Assembly: GCA_902518355.1 (NCBI GenBank) | Contig: CABYFY010000002.1 | Location: 1-64,000 of the forward strand | Direction: 5' to 3' | Length of the DNA stretch: 64,000 nucleotides | Origin: an uncultured Bacteroidota bacterium | GTDB lineage: Bacteria; Bacteroidota; Bacteroidia; Flavobacteriales; Flavobacteriaceae | In this document: piece by piece, positions 63,530 to 64,000 of the stretch | Position numbering within the stretch: the first letter of the stretch is position 1 | Layout: every line of letters begins with the position of its first letter | The notes under the pieces: generated by a model | The model's database searches: none | What the model was told of the DNA's origin: nothing | The model's input: the letters and a program-made list of their open reading frames with translations, nothing else | Position numbers and translations under genes: made by a program

Positions 63530-64000
63530 TTAACCTATTTCTTTTTTCATTAAATCTAATCCTTCTCTTATAATACTTTGATGTGGTTGCTTGGAAACAC
63601 AAATAAATTCTGTCAAAGCAAAATCCTCAGGGGATACTTCATACATTCCTAATGCCTCCATTTCATCTAAATCTTTGTACATGCAAGCTTTCAAAATTTG
63701 CATTGGATAAATATCCAAGGGAAATACTTCTTCAAACGAGCCGGTCACAACAAATGCTCTATGCTCACCATTGGTATTAGTATTTAAATCATATTTCTTA
63801 TTTGGAAATAACCAGGAAAAAGTAAGCGCTCTGGAAACAGAAAACTTTTCAAATATTGGTTTTGCCCATCCAAACAAGTCATAATCATTGCCCTCTGGAA
63901 TCGCAGTGATTTCATTACTGTAATGCCTTAAATGTCCATTAAAGTTTATCATTGTTCCAGTAAAAACATTTCCTGATATTATTCTTGAATTCTTCTCATT
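63530..64000 (-). CDS. nqrA: Na+-translocating NADH:quinone reductase subunit A (5' part outside window)
   Basis: The C-terminal 156 residues of NqrA: the frame is open through 64000, reading NSRIISGNVFTGT before an internal Met, so the start lies beyond the window. Recognisable are HYSNEITAIPEGNDYDLFGW, TNTNGEHRAFVVTGSFEEVF, LDIYPMQILKACMYKDLDEM and EDFALTEFICVSKQPHQSII. NqrA is the peripheral subunit on the cytoplasmic side. Operon order nqrABCDEF-apbE; the promoter is out of view. Confidence 0.95.
   Translation of the reverse strand, partial: NEKNSRIISGNVFTGTMINFNGHLRHYSNEITAIPEGNDYDLFGWAKPIFEKFSVSRALTFSWLFPNKKYDLNTNTNGEHRAFVVTGSFEEVFPLDIYPMQILKACMYKDLDEMEALGMYEVSPEDFALTEFICVSKQPHQSIIREGLDLMKKEIG

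Noticed and set aside
1-64000. CRISPR arrays, transposases, integrases, phage genes, rRNA or tRNA genes
   Set aside because: None recognised on either strand; tmRNA is the only RNA gene identified by eye.

Overview
The window is 64 kb of AT-rich chromosome from a member of the Bacteroidota, most likely a marine Flavobacteriia with a compact genome. Supporting signs: a SusC/SusD pair, four secreted proteins with a type IX secretion C-terminal sorting domain, a tmRNA tag reading GENKYALAA, -7 promoter elements of the TAnnTTTG type, an Na+-translocating NADH:quinone reductase (Nqr) operon, and very tight gene packing with many overlaps of a few bases. No insertion sequence, integrase, phage gene, CRISPR array or rRNA/tRNA gene was seen; tmRNA is the only RNA gene recognised.

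Layout. 1-3.5 kb: a partial saccharopine-dehydrogenase-like gene, tmRNA, a cyclophilin lipoprotein and an unusual photolyase-like protein. 3.5-19.8 kb: a long minus-strand run. Read in transcription order it holds a polysaccharide utilisation locus (SusC, SusD, SusE/F-like lipoprotein, GH5-CBM6 enzyme), then a complete phenylalanine/tyrosine-to-fumarate pathway (homogentisate dioxygenase, 4-hydroxyphenylpyruvate dioxygenase, aromatic amino acid hydroxylase, fumarylacetoacetase, flavin-reductase-like protein), then a second secreted glycosidase-like protein. 19.9-31.1 kb: an accessory stretch with DoxX, a decayed GH125 mannosidase, a CotH/lamin-tail surface protein, a DUF3089 lipoprotein, a small conserved orphan protein, an HPr-kinase-like ATPase paired with a nucleotidyltransferase, a rhodanese/rhodanese/TlpA cluster, and a T9SS adhesin-like protein followed by a 50-residue protein. 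31.3-57.9 kb: mostly housekeeping genes for cell wall (ddl, murB, lpxK), cofactors (coaD, birA, lipA), phospholipids (cdsA, psd), proteostasis (ftsH, map, tatA, msrA), tRNA charging (valS) and central metabolism (gpmI, pyrE). 57.9-64 kb: nqrA (partial)-B-C-D-E-F followed by apbE, the flavin transferase that loads FMN onto NqrB and NqrC.

How the parts work together. The polysaccharide locus would bind and cut a glycan at the surface and import it through SusCD. The aromatic pathway feeds fumarate and acetoacetate to central metabolism. The Nqr complex turns NADH oxidation into a sodium gradient, and a small Cys-rich membrane protein at 47.0 kb resembles the Nqr maturation factor NqrM. The items most worth a second look are the GH125 remnant, the domain order of the photolyase-like protein, the HPrK-like/nucleotidyltransferase pair, the Nramp homologue without its metal-binding motif, the duplicated N-terminal motif of LipA, and promoter elements so close to start codons that transcripts would be nearly leaderless.
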